A stretch of DNA of 64,000 bases. Origin: Hugenholtzia roseola DSM 9546 (GTDB taxonomy: Bacteria; Bacteroidota; Bacteroidia; Cytophagales; Bernardetiaceae). The notes under the pieces are model-generated. The model was not told the origin of the DNA, made no database searches, and was given only the letters and a program-made list of their open reading frames with translations. The DNA lies in contig NZ_KE383879.1 of assembly GCF_000422585.1 (NCBI RefSeq), forward strand, positions 218,660 to 282,659, given 5' to 3'. This document shows, in pieces, positions 54,219-63,008 of the stretch (position 1 is the stretch's first letter; each line of letters starts with the position of its first letter). Position numbers and translations under genes: made by a program.

Positions 54219-55465
54219 TACTAACCGAAAAAAAATATACAGATTTTTCGTGGGACTTTGTAGGGGCAAATACCAAACAATTTACACATTGCTACCACAA
54301 CTACCCTGCAATGATGATACCGCAAATTGCAGAACGTATTTTGACAAAATACGGTACGGATAGTCATTTACTTTTTGACCCTTATTGCGGAACAGGCACA
54401 AGTTTGGTTGAAGCTAATTTGAAAGGAATCAATGCAATAGGAACGGATTTAAACCCGTTGGCACGACTTATTGCCAAAACAAAAACGACTAAAATAAACC
54501 TACAAGTTTTAGACTTGTACCTCAAAGATTTTAATGATTATATATTTTCCTTAATGTTCAATTTTAACAATAAGGTAAGCGTAGTTATTCCGCAAATCAA
54601 TAACATTGATTTTTGGTTTGATAAAGGCGTGCAAGAAAAATTAGCCATCATCAAAAACTTTATTGATAAAATAGAAGACGAAAATGTAAGCAATTTTTTC
54701 AAAATAGCATTTAGCGAAACCGTAAGAGAAAGCAGTTTTACACGAAATAGCGAGTTTAAATTGTTCCGAATGACAGCCGAACAAATGCAAAAATTCAACC
54801 CTGATGTTTTTGGTTTAATGCAGAGTAAATTAGCCCGAAATCACAAGGGGCTGAAATCATTTTTAGAGCAAAAACAAAATGCGACTTCACAAGTCTATGA
54901 TTTTAATACAAGCAATGAAGTACAATATATTGAAAATGAAAGTGTTGATATTGTTGTAACTTCACCGCCTTATGGAGATAGTCGCACAACGGTTGCCTAC
55001 GGACAATTTTCAAGACTTGCCAACGAGTGGTTAGATGTAGATAATGCCAACCAAATAGACAACAATTTAATGGGCGGAAAACGACAAAAAGAAGTTTGTA
55101 ATTTTGACAGTTTGGCACTCAAAGAAAGTCTTGAAAAAATTGTGTTGGCAGACGAAAAAAGAGCCAAAGAAGTTTCTTCGTTTTATTACGACTATCAAAA
55201 GTCTATTGAAAACGTAGCCAAAACTATCAAAAAAGGTGGTTATGCCTGCTATGTTGTAGGCAACCGAAAAGTAAAAGGCGAGGTTTTACCGACAGACGAA
55301 ATAACCAAAGACTTTTTTGAACATCAAGGTTTTTCGCATATAGAAACCATTATTCGTAACATTCCCAACAAACGTATGCCAAGCAAAAACAGCCCGACAA
55401 ACGTAACAGGCAAGAAAGACGAAACAATGAACAACGAGTATATCGTAATAATGCAGAAAGAATAA
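54215..55465 (+). CDS. DNA N4-cytosine/N6-adenine methyltransferase of RM system
   Basis: 416 aa. Motif I DPYCGTGTSLVEA and motif IV TSPPYGDS (SPPY, most common in N4-cytosine methylases), with NYPAMMIPQIAERIL as motif X and ~190 residues between I and IV that should hold the target recognition region. It protects host DNA from the endonuclease encoded just upstream; the overlapping start and stop suggest coupled translation. The pair looks more A/T-rich in codon use than its neighbours, which suggests transfer. Confidence 0.9.
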   Translation: MILTEKKYTDFSWDFVGANTKQFTHCYHNYPAMMIPQIAERILTKYGTDSHLLFDPYCGTGTSLVEANLKGINAIGTDLNPLARLIAKTKTTKINLQVLDLYLKDFNDYIFSLMFNFNNKVSVVIPQINNIDFWFDKGVQEKLAIIKNFIDKIEDENVSNFFKIAFSETVRESSFTRNSEFKLFRMTAEQMQKFNPDVFGLMQSKLARNHKGLKSFLEQKQNATSQVYDFNTSNEVQYIENESVDIVVTSPPYGDSRTTVAYGQFSRLANEWLDVDNANQIDNNLMGGKRQKEVCNFDSLALKESLEKIVLADEKRAKEVSSFYYDYQKSIENVAKTIKKGGYACYVVGNRKVKGEVLPTDEITKDFFEHQGFSHIETIIRNIPNKRMPSKNSPTNVTGKKDETMNNEYIVIMQKE

Positions 55466-55610
55466 AAATAGTTTGCTTTTTTCAATGCAATAATCTTGTT
55501 ATTCAAAGCTACGCTTTATGCTAAAACTAACAAAACATTTTACTCACTTGCCTCTCCTCAAAAAACCTGTATTTTCCCTTTTGTTCATTATCCCCTTGTC
55601 CCAAGAAGCT

Positions 55611-56720
55611 ATGATTACTGCAATTTCTTCTTTTTTAAAGTCAAAAACATTTGGATTGGCACTGCTGCTTCTCCTTTTGGCTACCTTTACCGCTTGCGAA
55701 GATGCGAGCAAAAAATATAAAAATCTCATACCCAAAGCCAGCGGCAGCCGCAGCGAGATAGTGCTGCTCATGGACGCAGGTAAGTGGAAAGGCGATTTGG
55801 GCTTACAAGTCCGCGAAGTGCTAATGGACCCGCTGCAAGGGGTTATTCACAACGAGCCACGCTTCAAACTCATCAAAGTAGACCCTACTTCGGGTAGCGA
55901 TTTCCTAACCACTCACCATTCTGTCTTGGTTGTGTTGGCATTAGATAGCAAGTCGGCACAAAGCGAAGCCATCAAAAAATACTTTTCGCCCCAAGCCATC
56001 GAGCAGGTCATGCGCGATAGTGTGGCATATTTTATCTACAAAAAAGACGAGTTTGCGAAAGGACAAAACCTATTTTTTATCTGTGGTAAAAATGACAAAC
56101 AAATTGCTAAAAGTTTGAAAGAAAACAGGCTCAAAATCCGCGAAGTCTTTGAAGCCTCCGAGCGAAAGCGCGTTTTGGCACTAAACCTAAAAGGAGGAAA
56201 AGACGAAAAACTTATGGAAAAGTATCAAAATCAACATGATTTTAAAATACAAATTCCGCTGGGCTATTTAGAAGCACAAAATCACAAAAAAGACGACCTT
56301 GGTTTTATCCTACTTCGCAATTTAGACCCTTTGGGCGATAGAAACCTTATCATTTCTTACCGCCCTTATACTTCTAAGGCACAATTTGAACCCGATAGCA
56401 TCTTGGCATGGCGCGATTGGATAGGCAAGACCTTCATCAAAGACCCCGAACATGGCTCTTATATGGAAAGTCAAGCCGATATGCTTGCGCCTTTTTACCA
56501 AGAAATCAATCGAAATGGAAATTATAGTAGAGAAATGCGTGCGCTTTGGCGATTGAGTTCGCGCACCGCAGGTGGTCCCTTTATTTCGCATACCTTTGTA
56601 GATGAAAAACGAAATCGCATTTTTTACGTTGAAGGTTTTGTAGAAGCCCCACAAAGACTCGAAAAACGCGAATTGATACGTGATGTAGAGTCGCTCATTT
56701 GGAGTTTGCAACCCCTTTAA
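55611..56720 (+). CDS. DUF4837-like lipoprotein
   Basis: 369 aa from the ATG at 55611 (MITAISSFLKSKTFGLALLLLLLATFTAC): classical lipobox at FTAC. An in-frame ATG at 55518 adds 31 codons. Body matches the DUF4837 pattern: SRSEIVLLMDAGKWKGDLG, PRFKLIKVDPTSGSDFLTTHHSVLVVL, QADMLAPFYQEINRNGNYSREMRALWR, GPFISHTFVDEKRNRIFYVEGFV. Outer or inner membrane anchored; function unknown. Confidence 0.88.
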   Translation: MITAISSFLKSKTFGLALLLLLLATFTACEDASKKYKNLIPKASGSRSEIVLLMDAGKWKGDLGLQVREVLMDPLQGVIHNEPRFKLIKVDPTSGSDFLTTHHSVLVVLALDSKSAQSEAIKKYFSPQAIEQVMRDSVAYFIYKKDEFAKGQNLFFICGKNDKQIAKSLKENRLKIREVFEASERKRVLALNLKGGKDEKLMEKYQNQHDFKIQIPLGYLEAQNHKKDDLGFILLRNLDPLGDRNLIISYRPYTSKAQFEPDSILAWRDWIGKTFIKDPEHGSYMESQADMLAPFYQEINRNGNYSREMRALWRLSSRTAGGPFISHTFVDEKRNRIFYVEGFVEAPQRLEKRELIRDVESLIWSLQPL

Positions 56721-56765
56721 AAAGGCAAAAACCTTTTTCGTTCTTCTTTTTTCAACTTCAATTAT

Positions 56766-57620
56766 TTGCCTTTTATGCAATTTAGTGAAGAAGACTTAGC
56801 CCTCCTTGCCACACCAAAGGGCGTAAAAGCCCTGCTAAAAGCCAAAAAAATCAACCTCAAATCCATTGTCAAGACGCTGCACTATGAACAAAGTCTTGAA
56901 CTATTGCAAATAGAACTTGTTAAGATGCAACAGTGGATTATTAAAAACAACATTCGCTTGGCTATTATCTTCGAAGGCAGAGATGCCGCAGGAAAAGGAG
57001 GCGCAATTTTGCGCTTTACCCAGCACCTGATGCCACGCCAAACGCGCATTGTAGCCCTGCCCAAACCTACCGAATTAGAGCGCGGACAGTGGTATTTCCA
57101 ACGCTACATTCCGCACCTACCCAACCCTTCGGAAATGGTCTTTTTTGATAGAAGTTGGTACAATAGGGCAGTGGTAGAGCCAGCTATGGGCTTTTGTACG
57201 CCCAAAGCCTATGAACGTTTTATGGAACAAGTTTCTGAATTTGAACATCTTATTACCGAAGATGGCATTATTCTTATCAAATTTTGGTTTAATTTGAGCA
57301 AAAAAGAACAAGCCAAACGTTTCGAGCAGCGTGCCAAAAATCCGCTCAAACAGTGGAAATTAAGCCCTGTGGATAAGCAAGCACAAGAAAAGTGGGATAT
57401 TTTTACGCATTATCGCGAAAAAATGCTCGACAAGACGCACTTTAAGTTTGCCCCTTGGGTTGTGATTGATGCAGACGACAAAGAGGACGCGCGTTTGGCA
57501 GCGATTCACTACGTATTATCACAATTCGACTATGAAGATAAAAAACTTGAAAAGATAGATTTAGACCTAAAAAAAGACCTTGTTTCTATCTATCATCAAG
57601 ATTTGAAAATGCACGATTAA
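56766..57620 (+). CDS. Polyphosphate kinase 2 (PPK2)
   Basis: Best start the ATG at 56775 (281 aa); a TTG at 56766 would add three. Kinase that uses polyphosphate to make nucleoside di/triphosphates. Walker A FEGRDAAGKGG, Walker B FFDRSWYNRAVVEP and the lid PKPTELERGQWYFQRY are intact, followed by SKKEQAKRFEQRAKNPLKQWKLSPVD. Single-domain class. Confidence 0.95.
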   Translation: MPFMQFSEEDLALLATPKGVKALLKAKKINLKSIVKTLHYEQSLELLQIELVKMQQWIIKNNIRLAIIFEGRDAAGKGGAILRFTQHLMPRQTRIVALPKPTELERGQWYFQRYIPHLPNPSEMVFFDRSWYNRAVVEPAMGFCTPKAYERFMEQVSEFEHLITEDGIILIKFWFNLSKKEQAKRFEQRAKNPLKQWKLSPVDKQAQEKWDIFTHYREKMLDKTHFKFAPWVVIDADDKEDARLAAIHYVLSQFDYEDKKLEKIDLDLKKDLVSIYHQDLKMHD

Positions 57621-57707
57621 GTTTTATCTTTTTATTTTTATTATTGTACAATAACTAACAGTTCATAAAAAACTGTTAGTTATTCCTTGCTGCAACTATT
57701 TTTCTAC

Positions 57708-58742
57708 TTATCTATTTTGCGGCTTAAACTTAGAATCATTAAAAATTTTAGCATAATCTTGCTCTTTCATCAAATCTTGCAGCGAAACTTCGGGGTGATT
57801 TTTCATGTAGGCACGCACAATTTGCCAACCCAACCACTGCCCTACGCGCCCTGGCACCTGCTGCCCCATTTCAGCGATAAAGGGAGCTTCATCTACAAAT
57901 TTTCGCTTTAAAAGTTGCTGTTTTTCAAAAAATAGATTTTTTTCTACAAAAAAGCCCCAAATAGAAGGCAAATTTTCGTAACAAGTGGCTAACTCTTGTT
58001 CCGTATAACCTATTACCTGCGCCTCGCTCATCTTGGGCAAAACCTTTTCCATGAAATAATGCGCCTTTCCTGCCCAAATCATCTGGCTCATCAAAGTATT
58101 GTCGTCGCCTTTGTCTAAGGCATTGAAAAGACGCGAAACCTCACGCGCCAAATGCACAGGAATATAGTGAATATCGTACCTGCGCCAAATATAGTTGGGT
58201 ATTTTTTCCACAGGCGGACGGTAATAAGCCTGCCTATCGCCCAAGAAAAACTCCAAACCCACTACAACCAAGCTATCGGTCATGACCAAATCAGTGCCAT
58301 AACCCGATACCATGCCGTATATTTTGGGGACATGAAATTCAGGATAATAGTATTTTACAAGTTGGAAAAAGAATTTTAAATCATTTTCAATTTTTTGAAT
58401 GGTATCAGGTTGATAAACACGCTCTACATTTTGCATCATCGTATCGATAAAAGGCGATTGCGCCAAAAGGTGCAAGGCTTTGACATCTTCCATTTCGTAA
58501 AGGTGCAGCCCTTTTTCTGTCAAATCAGGATTTGCCTGCAAATAAGCCAAAATTTCAGCCTCGCTTTTATCCTTCATCAATGCCAAATCTGCCCTTTCAA
58601 TTCGAACCTCTACGGGGATATTCGAAACGTCGGGTATTTTTTCTGTATCGGATTGGCAAGCCGTTAGGATAAAAAACCAAAATCCTACCCAAAAGAAAGA
58701 CATTTTGGAAAAAGCGGAAAAGGGGCGTTCTTTTTTGTACAT
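57708..58742 (-). CDS. gldB: Gliding motility-associated lipoprotein GldB
   Basis: 344 aa. Signal with lipobox LTAC (about residue 28). Body follows GldB: VEVRIERADLALM, KYYYPEFHVPKIYGMVSGYGTDLVMTDSLVVVGLEFFLGDRQAYYRPP, and AYFMEKVLPKMSE-like (HYFMEKVLPK). Required for gliding in Flavobacterium johnsoniae; other gld genes are absent from this window. Confidence 0.9.
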   Translation of the reverse strand: MYKKERPFSAFSKMSFFWVGFWFFILTACQSDTEKIPDVSNIPVEVRIERADLALMKDKSEAEILAYLQANPDLTEKGLHLYEMEDVKALHLLAQSPFIDTMMQNVERVYQPDTIQKIENDLKFFFQLVKYYYPEFHVPKIYGMVSGYGTDLVMTDSLVVVGLEFFLGDRQAYYRPPVEKIPNYIWRRYDIHYIPVHLAREVSRLFNALDKGDDNTLMSQMIWAGKAHYFMEKVLPKMSEAQVIGYTEQELATCYENLPSIWGFFVEKNLFFEKQQLLKRKFVDEAPFIAEMGQQVPGRVGQWLGWQIVRAYMKNHPEVSLQDLMKEQDYAKIFNDSKFKPQNR

Positions 58743-58769
58743 ATTTAGTTTTAGATTTAAAAATGAAAA

Positions 58770-59519
58770 TTACTTACAATGTTCATTCAATAGGGCTTGT
58801 GCCTGTGCCTCGAAGCCATTTTCCTTTGCCTTTTGCAAATGTAGGCAAACATCTTCGCTTGCTTTGCCTTTGGAAAGAGAAAGCTGCAAGACCGCTAAAC
58901 GCAAATGTGCCGTTCCCAAAGTAGGCTCTAATAAAATCGCCTTTTCCAAATCGTGCTTTGCTTGTTCGTTCTGATTCATCTTGGCGGCGGCTTCGCTGCG
59001 CGTGAGGTAGAGATTTGCGTCGCTGGCTTGTAAGTCGATGGCGCGATTCAAAACGGCTAAGGCTTCGGCGTTTCGTTGCAAAGCTAATAAGACAACGCCG
59101 CTATTGTGGTGAATTTCATATACGCTATTATCTAATTTCAAAGCCTTTTCATAATTTTCTACGGCAAGGGTATAATTTTTTTGCTTCTGATGAAGATTGC
59201 CTAAGTTGAAGAAATAACGGTAGTCTTTTTCGTTTAGTGTAATGGCTTTCTCAAAATCGGCTTGGGCTTCTTTAAACTTGCCCAATTCGAGGTAGGCTAC
59301 GCCGCGCATATTAAATACGTCGGGCTGTTTGGCATGGTCTTTTGCTGTTTTGCTCAATAATTTAACCACCTCCTCATATTTCTGTTCGGAAAGCCACTGA
59401 CGCGCCTGATTGATGTCCTTTTTTAAAGCAGGCTGACAAGCGAGCAGCAGCAGGCATATCAGACCCAAAATACAAATTTTCGTATAAATTTTCATGTATT
59501 TTTTCACCATTTTTTTCAT
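58770..59519 (-). CDS. TPR lipoprotein
   Basis: 249 aa from the ATG at 59519; a later ATG at 59495 (MKIYTKICILGL) gives 241 aa and an equally good signal. Lipobox LLLAC before QPALK. About five TPR units follow (e.g. PDVFNMRGVAYLELGKFKEAQADFEKAI, YFFNLGNLHQKQKNYTLAVENYEKAL). Periplasm-facing scaffold; 28 nt upstream of gldB's start on the same strand, so co-transcribed with gldB and possibly part of motility. Confidence 0.85.
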   Translation of the reverse strand: MKKMVKKYMKIYTKICILGLICLLLLACQPALKKDINQARQWLSEQKYEEVVKLLSKTAKDHAKQPDVFNMRGVAYLELGKFKEAQADFEKAITLNEKDYRYFFNLGNLHQKQKNYTLAVENYEKALKLDNSVYEIHHNSGVVLLALQRNAEALAVLNRAIDLQASDANLYLTRSEAAAKMNQNEQAKHDLEKAILLEPTLGTAHLRLAVLQLSLSKGKASEDVCLHLQKAKENGFEAQAQALLNEHCK

Positions 59520-59602
59520 AGTTTTGATAGGATTTGATAAAATGCTTCGTGTTTTTATTGTTGAGGTTTTATTTTTTTTACAACAAACCACCTTTGCAAA
59601 GG

Positions 59603-59810
59603 CGTTGTTGCAACGGTCAGAAGGTCAAAAAACGGGGTTTTGTACTTCGAGCAAACCTCCTTGCCCCCTGTTCCAGCAATGTTAAGTTCTGCGAAAAACC
59701 TTGTTTTGTCAAATTTGACACGAAATAAAATTTGGGCTTAAACCCTAAGGGTCTTCAAGACCCTTAGGGTTTGGGGCAGGGTGCATTTGAGGCTTTTACC
59801 GTTTTAACAA
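59603..59810. repeat. Second near full-length copy of the palindromic-ended element (inverted)
   Basis: Opposite orientation to the copy at 31334-31626. CGTTGTTGCAACG at 59603-59615, CAGCAATGTTAAGTTCT at 59674-59690, GTCAAATTTGACACGAAAT, GCATTTGAGGCTTTTACC and a degraded right end CGTTTTAACAA at 59800-59810. Flanked by CCACCTTTGCnAAnGC (59588-59603 and 59811-59826, 14 of 16 identical), a likely target duplication. Contains the palindrome 59740-59772. Sits upstream of the TPR lipoprotein gene, whose 5' side it borders. Confidence 0.8.
59740..59772. repeat. 33-bp perfect palindrome
   Basis: AAACCCTAAGGGTCTT-C-AAGACCCTTAGGGTTT, perfect dyad with one central base. Lies inside the element at 59603-59810 and resembles the palindromes at 5631-5663 and 61390-61429. 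Confidence 0.85.
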
Positions 59811-59893
59811 CCACCTTTGCGAAAGCACAAAGGCGGTTTGTGGTGCTGTCTTTCAACCGTTTGCAGTTTTAGACCGCGCTTAAAACTTTTGTC

Positions 59894-61288
59894 TTAGATA
59901 TGAATGACCTCACCATAAGCGGCTGCGGTAGCCTCCATAATGGCTTCCGACATAGTCGGGTGTGGGTGTACGGCTTTCAAGATTTCGTGTCCTGTGGTTT
60001 CGAGCTTACGCGCCACTACCACTTCGGCAATCATTTCAGTTACGTTTGCACCGATAAGATGCGCACCCAAAAATTCGCCGTATTTGGCATCAAAAATAAC
60101 TTTGACAAAGCCTTCTTTTGCGCCTGCTGCACTGGCTTTGCCCGAAGCCGAGAAAGGAAACTTTCCTACCTTTACCTCATAGCCCATCTCTTTGGCTTTG
60201 GCTTCGGTAAGTCCGACGGAAGCAATTTCAGGCGTGCAGTAGGTACAGCCCGGAATGTTGTTGTAGTCCAAAGGTTCGGGGTGATGCCCTGCGATTTTTT
60301 CTACGCAAATGATACCCTCTGCGCTGGCAACGTGCGCCAAGGCGGGACCGCGCACGATGTCGCCGATGGCATATACGCCTTTTACGTTGGTTTGGAAGAA
60401 ATCATCTACCAAGACTTTTCCTTTTTCGGTCTTGATGCCGAGCTGCTCTAAGCCTAAATTTTCTAAATTGGTTTCTACGCCAACGGCAGAAAGAACAATA
60501 TCACATTCGATAACTTCTTCGCCTTTTGCATTTTTGACCAAAACCTTACAACCTGCCCCTGCGGTATCTACCTTCGTAACTTCGGAAGAGGTTAGGATTT
60601 TGATACCCATTTTTTTGTACTGACGCTCTAATTCCTTAGACACGTCTTCGTCTTCTACGGGTACGATACGTGGCATAAATTCTACAATCGTAACCTCCGT
60701 TCCTACGGCAGCATAAAAATAGGCAAATTCTACCCCAATCGCACCCGAACCGACAATGACCATCTTTTTAGGCTGTGTAGGCAAAGACATCGCCTCGCGA
60801 TAGCCGATAATCTTTTTGCCGTCGATGGGCAAATTGGGCAACTGGCGCGAGCGTCCGCCTGTGGCTAAGATGATATTTTTGGCAGTATAGACCTCTTTTT
60901 TGCCTTCGGCAGTGGTAACTTCTACGCTTTCTTTCGAGACCAATTTGCCTATGCCCATGAGTTTTTCAATCTTATTCTTTTTGAAAAGAAACTCGATGCC
61001 TTTGCTCATGCCATTGGCTACGTTGCGGCTGCGTGCAATCATGCCGTTGAAGTCGGCAGAAGCCTCTGCGATTTGGATACCATAGTCGGCGGCGTGCTTG
61101 ACATATTCAAAAACTTGTGCCGATTTGAGCAGGGCTTTTGTAGGGATACAGCCCCAATTCAAACAGATGCCACCCAAAGCCTCACGCTCTACAACGGCTA
61201 CTTTCATGCCCAACTGCGAGGCACGAATAGCGGCTACGTATCCGCCCGGTCCTGCACCGATAACGATTAAATCATAATTTGCTGCCAT
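59894..61288 (-). CDS. lpdA: Dihydrolipoyl dehydrogenase
   Basis: 464 aa. FAD-dependent E3 of pyruvate and 2-oxoglutarate dehydrogenase and of glycine cleavage. FAD site IVIGAGPGGYVAAI, redox disulphide GGICLNWGCIPTK (C42, C47), NAD site MVIVGSGAIGVEFAYFY, and C-terminal catalytic His-Glu in HPHPTMSEAIMEA. Divergent from rimO. Confidence 0.97.
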   Translation of the reverse strand: MAANYDLIVIGAGPGGYVAAIRASQLGMKVAVVEREALGGICLNWGCIPTKALLKSAQVFEYVKHAADYGIQIAEASADFNGMIARSRNVANGMSKGIEFLFKKNKIEKLMGIGKLVSKESVEVTTAEGKKEVYTAKNIILATGGRSRQLPNLPIDGKKIIGYREAMSLPTQPKKMVIVGSGAIGVEFAYFYAAVGTEVTIVEFMPRIVPVEDEDVSKELERQYKKMGIKILTSSEVTKVDTAGAGCKVLVKNAKGEEVIECDIVLSAVGVETNLENLGLEQLGIKTEKGKVLVDDFFQTNVKGVYAIGDIVRGPALAHVASAEGIICVEKIAGHHPEPLDYNNIPGCTYCTPEIASVGLTEAKAKEMGYEVKVGKFPFSASGKASAAGAKEGFVKVIFDAKYGEFLGAHLIGANVTEMIAEVVVARKLETTGHEILKAVHPHPTMSEAIMEATAAAYGEVIHI

Positions 61289-61389
61289 AAAATTGAAATA
61301 TGGTTTTATGTGTGATTAGGTTTGAAAAAAATTTCTTGTTCAAGAGGGGCAAAGCCACTTTGCAGGCGAAAGATACGGATTTTTTTGGA

Positions 61390-61429
61390 TTTCAAACCCA
61401 AGGGTTTTCAAGTGCCTTCGGGTTTGAAA
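61390..61429. repeat. Palindromic hairpin upstream of rimO
   Basis: TTTCAAACCCAAGG paired with CCTTCGGGTTTGAAA (one mismatch), 11-nt loop. Located in the divergent lpdA/rimO gap. Similar in its arms to 5631-5663 and 59740-59772. Confidence 0.7.
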
Positions 61430-61480
61430 TGAGCAAGCGGCGCATTTTTAGAAAAAAACGCCACAGACGATTTTTTATCG

Positions 61481-61488
61481 TACCTTTG
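61481..61488 (+). promoter_or_regulatory. -7 box TACCTTTG of rimO
   Basis: Perfect TAnnTTTG, 40 nt before the start codon at 61528; no TTTG -33 box seen. Confidence 0.5.
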
Positions 61489-61527
61489 CCAAAAAAACGC
61501 GCCCACTTATTTGATACAAATTGCATT

Positions 61528-62841
61528 ATGAAAACCAAGACCCTCAAACGCGATAAAGTCAATATCATTACCTTAGGCTGCTCGAAAAATTTGGTAGATT
61601 CGGAAGTTTTGCTCACCCAACTCAAAGGCAATCAGATAGAGGCTACACACGAAGCACAAAGCGATGATGCCAATGTGGTCATTATCAATACCTGCGGCTT
61701 TATAGAGCGTGCCAAGCAAGAGTCGATTGACACCATTTTGCGCTTTGCACAAGCCAAAGAAGACGGACAAATAGAAAAACTCTACGTTACGGGCTGCCTT
61801 TCCCATCGATACAAAGACGAGCTGGCTGCCGAAATCGAGCAAGTAGATGATTGGTTTGGTACAATGGATTTGCCCTTGATACTCAATAAATTCAACGCCA
61901 ACTACAAGCACGAGCTGGTAGGCGAGCGGCTTACCACTACTGCCCCTCACTATGCCTATCTGAAAATTGCCGAAGGCTGCGACCGCCCCTGCTCTTTTTG
62001 CGCCATTCCGCTCATGCGCGGCGGACACGTATCGCGCCCTATGGAAGAACTTATTACGGAAGCTAAAAATTTGGTACGACAAGGGGTGAAAGAAGTGATG
62101 CTTATTGCCCAAGATTTGACCTACTACGGCATAGATTTGTACCGAAAAAGACAATTAGACGAACTATTGCGCCGCCTTTCTGATGTGGAAGGACTCGAAT
62201 GGATACGCCTCCACTATGCCTACCCCGCTTCTTTTCCTTTGGAGGTGATTGATGTCATGAAGGAACGCAACAATATTTGCAATTATCTGGATATGCCACT
62301 TCAACATGGCGCAACGGAAATCCTCAAACACATGCGACGCGGCATTACGCGCCAAAAGACCGAAGAACTTATCGATGCCATTCGTCAGAAATTGCCGCAA
62401 ATTGCCATCAGAACGACCCTTATTGCAGGACACCCTCATGAAACCTTGGCGCATCACGAAGAAACGATACAATTTGTAGAAAAAATGCGCTTCGAGCGTT
62501 TGGGCGTTTTCACCTACTCACACGAGGAAAATACCCACTCTTTTTCTATGCCCGACACCATTGCGCAGGAAGAGAAAGAAAGGCGAGCTGCCGAAATTAT
62601 GGACGTGCAGCAAGCCATCTCACTTAGCCACAACCAAGCCAAAATTGGTAAAACTTTTAAAGTGCTTTTTGATAGAAAAGAAGGTAATTATTTTATCGGC
62701 AGAACCGAATACGATTCACCCGAAGTAGATAACGAAGTGCTGATTGATGCCACTCAAAATTTTGTCCGCTTAGGCGACTTTGCCTCTGTAACGATTACAG
62801 ACGCGACGCATTTTGATTTGTTTGGAACGCTCAATAAGTAA
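61528..62841 (+). CDS. rimO: Ribosomal protein S12 methylthiotransferase RimO
   Basis: 437 aa from the ATG at 61528 (MKTKTLKRDKVNIITLGCSKN); open sequence upstream is promoter region. Radical SAM enzyme adding a methylthio group to Asp89 of S12. N-terminal UPF0004 cysteines in TLGCSKN, INTCGFIE and VTGCLSH; radical SAM CDRPCSFC (CxxxCxxC); a C-terminal TRAM-like region. RimO rather than MiaB because of the S12-specific N-terminal pattern SCGFI/LSHRYKDEL. Confidence 0.95.
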   Translation: MKTKTLKRDKVNIITLGCSKNLVDSEVLLTQLKGNQIEATHEAQSDDANVVIINTCGFIERAKQESIDTILRFAQAKEDGQIEKLYVTGCLSHRYKDELAAEIEQVDDWFGTMDLPLILNKFNANYKHELVGERLTTTAPHYAYLKIAEGCDRPCSFCAIPLMRGGHVSRPMEELITEAKNLVRQGVKEVMLIAQDLTYYGIDLYRKRQLDELLRRLSDVEGLEWIRLHYAYPASFPLEVIDVMKERNNICNYLDMPLQHGATEILKHMRRGITRQKTEELIDAIRQKLPQIAIRTTLIAGHPHETLAHHEETIQFVEKMRFERLGVFTYSHEENTHSFSMPDTIAQEEKERRAAEIMDVQQAISLSHNQAKIGKTFKVLFDRKEGNYFIGRTEYDSPEVDNEVLIDATQNFVRLGDFASVTITDATHFDLFGTLNK

Positions 62842-63008
62842 AATTGTGGCGTTTATGAACCAACTTGTAGCGTACCCTTTAAGGTGCGATTAACGCATTG
62901 ATTTTCAATAAGTTAGAAGCACCCTAAAAGGCGTTTCGTAAGTTGTGCCTAAATTCTAATTTTAAAAACACTTCAAAAAGTCTTTATTATACTCGACGAT
63001 TTCCCACT

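Noticed and set aside
57708-59519. A full gliding-motility or type IX secretion locus
   Set aside because: Only gldB and a nearby TPR lipoprotein are present; no other gld, spr or por gene.
59603-59810. An IS element with transposase
   Set aside because: The region is about 200 bp with no transposase frame.
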